Assembly (NCBI GenBank): GCA_946807835.1
Contig: OX327684.1
Span: forward strand, 33,354,501-33,418,500
Length of the DNA: 64,000 nt
Direction of reading: 5' to 3'
DNA from: Ailanthus altissimus
Lineage: Eukaryota > Streptophyta > Magnoliopsida > Sapindales > Simaroubaceae
This document shows positions 58,757 through 64,000 of this stretch, in pieces (within the stretch, counting starts at the first letter, position 1; every line of letters begins with the position of its first letter). Under the pieces are notes generated by a model, which worked only from the letters and a program-made list of their open reading frames with translations, made no database searches and was not told the DNA's origin. The translations under genes and the position numbers were made by a program.

Positions 58757-59400
58757 ATCAAAGTTGTAATTAGCCTTACAACAAACTTTAACTAGAAAAT
58801 TAAACAAGTTGACATCAATAATGCTTTTCTAAATGAGGACGTAGCAGAAGAGATATTCATAACATAATCTGAAGGATTTAAGGATAAGTATAAGCCAAAT
58901 TTTGTATGTTAACTCAAAAAATGCTTTCTATGTACTCAAACAAGCTCTAAGGGCTTGATTTGAAAAGCTGAAGTCAACACTACTATAGTTAGGATTTAGA
59001 AATTCAAGGTCAGATACCTTACTTTTTATTCTTAAAGAAAAAGAAAAACTAGTGATATTACTTATGTATGTTGATGATATCTTGATTACAGGAAATGATG
59101 AAGATCAGGTTAATACAGTGATTAGAAAACTCAGTCAAACTTTTTCATTGAAAGTCCTAAGATCATTAAGCTACTTTTTTGGAATAGAAATGAAAAGGAA
59201 TGCTCAAGGAATACATTTAAGTCAAAACAAATATATTTTAGATATTCTAAAGAAAATGGAGATTTTAAAATGCAAACCATGTCAAACACTACTATGAGTA
59301 TAAACATCAAATTCACAAAAATGAAGGAAAAGACTTTAAAATTTGTACAATGTAAAGAAGCACCATAAGAGCTCTATAATATGCGACACTAATCAAGCTA
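58757..59400 (+). pseudogene. Copia reverse transcriptase pseudogene, downstream part
   Basis: It continues the frame broken at 53300: KQVDINNAFLNEDVAEEIF, then MYVDDILITGND with the YVDD catalytic motif, GIEMKRNAQGIHLSQNKYIL and MEILKCKPCQT. There are stops at several places. RNase H is hardly recognisable after 59300. Confidence 0.82.
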
Positions 59401-60511
59401 AGAAAGTTTAAAGTGTCAATAGGCTGCAATTTCTCCAAAGACCAAAGGTTACACATTGAATTTATTGGGATTTGTGCTTATGTGCTATCCCATTATATAT
59501 AAATATTTAATTATAATATTTATACAATTATTATTTCTAATAAAATCATTAATATTATTAATTATTAAATTGTAAGATACTTGTAATGTTTCAGATATTG
59601 TATGATCTGAAAGAATTCTGATATGATCTGAAAGAATTTAGATCAGTGCTAAGAGTTAGTAATGCTGAAAGCTATAAGTGCTAAGAGTTAACAATACTAA
59701 GAGTTAGTAGGTTATAAAAGTTAGCAAAATCTAAGGAGTTAAAGTCTTGTCTGAAATGGGACAAAGACCTGAGAATATATTCGTAATGACGTAGTTGCAA
59801 ATGGTGCTAAAAAATATCATTATGCAAGTATGTTCTCAAATATCATGTTCCTGATCTAATTTTATCAATGTGGGTCTATCGGTGAAACCCTTTAATACAG
59901 ATCAATGTATGTATATATCTGGATAGTTCAGATAGTTAGTCTTAAGAAATTATGAGTTTAGTGAAAGCTCGTATAGAGATATGGGTATTCAATAAGGACT
60001 GGATAGTGAACAGACTTACAAGGAGCTCTAATAGATATCTCATAAAGCCGTCAATGAAAGATTTTCCGAGTTGAGTAGTATTCATGATCCTTTAACTTGA
60101 GCATCATGGTGGGCTTATGAGTGATCCATAATAGTTTGGTTCCACACATATCAAAAATCTTTCATGATTTGACCACTGGGTATCATTGGGTATAGTCCGA
60201 TGCTCATGGAGTTCAGTATGCGTAGATATGGGATCCGTCAACTCATATGAGTGAGTTGTATATCTTGATACTCTGAGATATATTTTAGAAAGTCTTATGG
60301 CCACAAGCATAAACCCCAGAAAATATATTCTGTAGGAATAAATAATATCACAAAAGTATTTGTGAATATTATTTTGAAAATATAAATATGGATATAAGTT
60401 CATAGTTAAGCAAATAGAGATTTGACAATGATGATCTATGTCTATGCTCTTTCAGGATATAAATAACGGAAGGATTATACGAATATGTTATAACCTCAAC
60501 TTGTATGGACT

Positions 60512-62727
60512 TGTGGGTGTTGTGTGCGTGAGCGTCATTCTCTGGGTGAATGTGTGCATTTTAAACAATTTAAATATGACATGTCTTATATATAATATCG
60601 CATAACTGAATAAATATACACACATGACAATCTCATTACTCTAATAAGATTAAGAGACTCATTCTCGAAACATGCCTTGAACAATTCTAATTAAGAACGT
60701 AGTGGGCTTCTTTAAATTAGAATAGTAGCTTCTCTTTTCAGAATATCCGAAGCAACTCTTTGTTTTTATTGAATTTCTATCTTTTAGAGAATTTAAGGTT
60801 AACTTTTAACCTTCAAAGAAACTGAAACAATTTCAATTTCACTAAAAAATGAACTCACTCGAATTCACATCATTTGGCCAAATTTATAGCAAATGATTAC
60901 TATTAAATTAACCAATAAAAAAAAATATGTTGGACGCATGTTAAGGGATGACAAGGTAGATGAAGAGCTTAGTAACTTACTCAAATTTGGCGGCCTATTT
61001 TAGATTTAAATTAGTGGCAATCCATTGTTAAAACATTGCCACCTCTTGCTTTGATTTCTATTTGCAAATTAATTTAATTATGCTTAAATAACCAATGAAA
61101 ATTAAATATGTAGTCATTATCATTTGTTATGGCTAATTAAAAAACAATAAATAGTAAAGTTTTAAATCAAATAAATTTGATTAATGGCCAAATGAAATAA
61201 TATTATGAAACAATAATTATTTTATACTTTGATTTATTAATGTCTAATTTACCCATACGAATTATTGGCGTAATTTGAAACATATATTAGGTAGATTAAA
61301 ATATCAAATTTCGCTTGGCACAATTTTATATTTAACACTTAAACCTTAACTACTCCCCGAGAGACTCTGAAATAAATAAATGACCGATTGATTTAATTTA
61401 AATAAAATAACAATAATTTCATTTAAATGGTAGTTATATCTACCAATGTCAAATCTAGTACCAATACAAATTATTGGCATAATTTGAGGCATACAGTAAG
61501 TAGATTAAAATATCAATTCTCACTTGGCACAATCTTATGTTTAACATTTAAATCTTAGCTACTCCCCGAGAGACACTGAAATAAATAAATATTTTTTAAA
61601 AACTTCTCAAATTGAACAATTCAATCCGGTGCACTACCCACGTGCTCAACGAGTACACTTTATATAGTGAGACTCCCTAGGTTCATATCTATTTGGTCTC
61701 ACGGAACATCTTTGTAAGTCCATAACTGATGCCCCACACATACTCACGTTATAGATAATACAAAACAGCACGTTAAACCATACAAGTTTAGGGTTAATCC
61801 ATATTTGTACAATCCTTCCATCCTATATATCATGGAAGAGCAAAGACATAGATCAACACTGTCAAATCCCCTATTGTTCAATCATAAATTTATCTCTTTG
61901 GTTCGTATTCTGATAAACAATATCTGCAAACTCCTTTGTGATATTATTTATACCGCAGGAAACTCTTTCCCGAGTTAAATGCTTATGGCCATAAGACTTC
62001 CTGTAATACAACCTTATAGTATCTGGATATTTAACTCATCCATATGTGCTGACGGATCTCATATCTATACATACCAGACACCATAAGCATCGAACCACAC
62101 CCAGCGATCAGACCATGAAAGGTATTTGACATGTGTAGAGCCTAAGTATGGTGGATCACTCACAAGCCCACCGTAGTGCTCAGGTTAAGGGATTACGAAT
62201 ACTACTCAACTCAAAAAAATTCCATTGACAAATTTTTGGGATATCAATTGGAGATCTTTATTAAGTCTTATTTAGTATCTAATCCTCACTGAATACCTGT
62301 ATATCTATACGAGCTTTCACTAAGCTCGTGGTTTATTAAGATTAATTATCTGGACAATTCAAATATAGATATACACTGATCTATATTAATCGATTCCACT
62401 CAACAGACATTGGGTCAATAGAAATAGATGAGGAACATACAATTCGAGAACATATTTACACAATAACATTTTCTAGCAATGCTTACAATTATTTACAATT
62501 ATGTCATTGCAAGTATATTCCTAGGTTTTTATCTTATTTTAGACAAAATTCTAACTCTTTAGACTTAATCTGAACTTCTTTAAATCAATATAATGTCTGA
62601 AATATTACAAGCATTTTACCTTTTAAGAAATGATTAGCAATTTAATAAAAAATTTATTTATTGCATAAGTATGAAAATACAATATTCATACAAAATTTGG
62701 GATGGCACATGAGCACAAAACCCAACA
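60512..62727 (-). mobile_element. Reverse-oriented copy E2 nested in E1
   Basis: On the minus strand it starts TGTTGGGTTTTGTGCTCATG at 62727 and ends CACAACACCCACA at 60512, about 2.2 kb. It is flanked by GGACT (60507-60511) and GGTTT (62728-62732), an imperfect 5-bp match. Long stretches equal E1 in reverse, for example the block around 60061-60250 against 62020-62215. Neither copy encodes a protein. Together they leave inverted arms of about 1 kb separated by about 1.2 kb. Confidence 0.6.
61238..61592 (+). repeat. Tandem duplication, 209-bp period
   Basis: AATTATTGGC followed by AGTAGATTAAAATATCAA-like sequence, CTTGGCACAAT and CTACTCCCCGAGAGAC, then TGAAATAAATAAAT, occurs at 61260 and again at 61469. 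It lies within E2. Confidence 0.7.
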
Positions 62728-64000
62728 GGTTTAACGAGCTCCATATGACAAAAATAGGTGTGAACCTAGAGAGTCTCACAATATAATGTATACTAATTGC
62801 GCACTAGAGTAACGAACTGAATTGAATAATTTAATCCAGTAAATTTTAGCAAAATCGGATAATTATTTCGAAATCCCTCGAGATGTGCATTTATCAAGTC
62901 TTAATTGTTAAATACACCACTTAATTGGTTAACAAGAGTTGTTAACCAATGAGATGTTGACAAGTAATACAAATTGGTCCATGAATTTATTTTATCTTGA
63001 ATTTACTAATTAACCTTGCTAATAAAAATTAGTGTGGTAAATTATTTATTCAAAAGTGTTTTGAATAATTAATTTAATTATATTTATTAGGCAAAAGTTG
63101 AAACGTATTAAATAGTAGTGGACCATTTATGTTTTAAATAATATATGTAAAAGTAGATCATGCATTTATATTAAATAAAATGACAAATGATGGAAGTTAA
63201 CGTTAACATAACATGAGAATGAAATAAAAATTATCATTTTTATTATACAAGATTGTTGTCTAGCCATCTCTACCACCAAAGAGATAATAGATTATTATTC
63301 TTATTCTTTTGTCAAGTTGTGGGAGCATTTGTGAGAAAAATAATCAAGTAATGAATCATTTTGGTTTAATTGAGAGACCTAAGCAAATTAATAATGGTGA
63401 TAAGTGGAGCACTTATTTTGTTTAATCAAATGTTGAAAAACAAAAATAAAAGTATTTCTCTACATACTTATAAACACCTATTTGGCCATAAAAGGGAATA
63501 GAGAGAGTGAGAATTTTTTTTATCTTATTTTTCAAGTATTGATACAAAAAGAAAACTTCATCTTCCTCTCGTCTCATGGATGGCCAAAATTATATTCATC
63601 TTTATGGAAATAAATATTTACATTCAAAGAGTTTGAATATATGTTACTGAAAATTCTAAATCAAAGTTACTATTTTAACTCCATAATCTCACTAAATCAT
63701 TATGGACTAAAATTGTTCAAGAATACACTTCAATGTGAGCTCTACATTCGAAGATTGGAGGACTTGAAGTTTTGTAAAGTTATTTTCATTAGGTAAGTGT
63801 TCTTTACACATTATTTCAGCAAAATTATTCATCATATATAAAATTTGTATAATAATTATATATATGCATATATGTGATATATGTGTTTAATTGTATTAAT
63901 TGAGTGTATTTTGTTAACATGCTTCTGCTGCATGTTGCAAATTTTTAAAATTATATATACACTCTTAAATCTTACACTCAACCTAATAGGATTAGATACA

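Larger units (their letters stand above)
49800..59400 (+). mobile_element. Ty1/copia retrotransposon relic, split by a later insertion
   Basis: Plus-strand copia fragments occur in the right order. A probable 5' LTR tail with TATAAATAG (about 49800-50165) comes first. Gag similarity follows from about 50220 (SLTFVVPIKLDRNNY, KRQLNVTRK, SISISDYFSKIK), then a decayed zinc knuckle near 51115 and the protease-integrase border (51340-51552, ITKNL-like MTKNLRSISKLM). Next are integrase (51905-52120), the start of reverse transcriptase (about 52960-53270, ALLKNETWML and CNKWIYKVK) and, after the insertion 53301-58756, the rest of reverse transcriptase with the MYVDDILITG active-site motif (59052-59297). 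Many stops and frameshifts make it inactive. The 3' end is lost near 59400, where another repeat starts. Confidence 0.85.
59463..64000 (+). mobile_element. LTR-like element E1 (forward), interrupted by a reverse copy
   Basis: It begins TATTGGGATTTGTGCTTATG, a form of the TGTTGGG start common in plant LTRs. Its first part (59463-60511) is matched in reverse complement by 61760-62727. Its second part appears to resume at 62728: GTGAACCTAGAGAGTCTCAC (about 62760) matches the complement of about 61660-61700. It runs to or past the window end. No coding sequence was found. Confidence 0.55.

Noticed and set aside
1..64000. CRISPR arrays, bacterial operons or phage-type defence genes
   Set aside because: The window is plant nuclear DNA; the short regular repeats found are microsatellites, tandem duplications or transposon parts.

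Overview
The window is nuclear DNA of a flowering plant, a core eudicot and probably a rosid. The genes have many GT-AG introns, the intergenic DNA is AT-rich, and there are plant LTR retrotransposons, small inverted-repeat elements and plant-only gene families. A Citrus-like (Sapindales) source is my guess; no sequence shown here proves it.

Layout. (1) 1-5.3 kb: AT-rich DNA holding a nearly intact, internally deleted Ty3/gypsy-type element (1659-5248, minus strand) with 531-bp LTRs, a primer-binding site, a polypurine tract and one long gag-protease ORF. (2) 6.4-35.1 kb: a block of five single-copy genes: a PORR-domain chloroplast splicing factor (WTF1-like, minus strand), a membrane-anchored GH18/CHID1-like protein, the thylakoid rhodanese-like protein TROL, the centromeric histone CENH3, and a single-repeat R3 MYB of the CPC/ETC/TRY type. 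I worked out exon structures by hand and reading phase is kept across every junction. (3) 35-41.7 kb: gene-poor DNA with small AT-rich inverted-repeat elements. (4) 41.8-43.9 kb: a group III WRKY gene. (5) 44.9-48.9 kb: two tandem, minus-strand reductase genes of the DFR / anthocyanidin reductase / HC-toxin reductase-like SDR family with identical exon phases. (6) 49.8-64 kb: a nest of dead retroelements. A Ty1/copia relic is split by an LTR-like element, which is itself split by a second copy of the same family. Next to it a second LTR-like family forms a reverse-in-forward nest that makes roughly 1-kb inverted arms.

Gene order. In Arabidopsis the WTF1, GH18, TROL and ETC3 homologues are neighbours on chromosome 4, and CENH3 and ETC1 are neighbours on chromosome 1 (from memory of the locus numbers). 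Here all sit in one series, which looks like the ancestral order before duplication and gene loss in the Brassicaceae.

Functions. WTF1 and TROL both act in chloroplasts, CENH3 defines centromeres, the R3 MYB competes for bHLH partners in epidermal fate, and the WRKY belongs to a stress/senescence clade. They are not a pathway; they share a neighbourhood. I found no clearly new biological system. The most unusual items are the gag-protease-only element with all cis signals, the two same-family nested insertions, the CENH3 gene with a fold-back element upstream and a retroelement in its last intron, and the reductase copy with a GC splice donor and a changed Rossmann motif.
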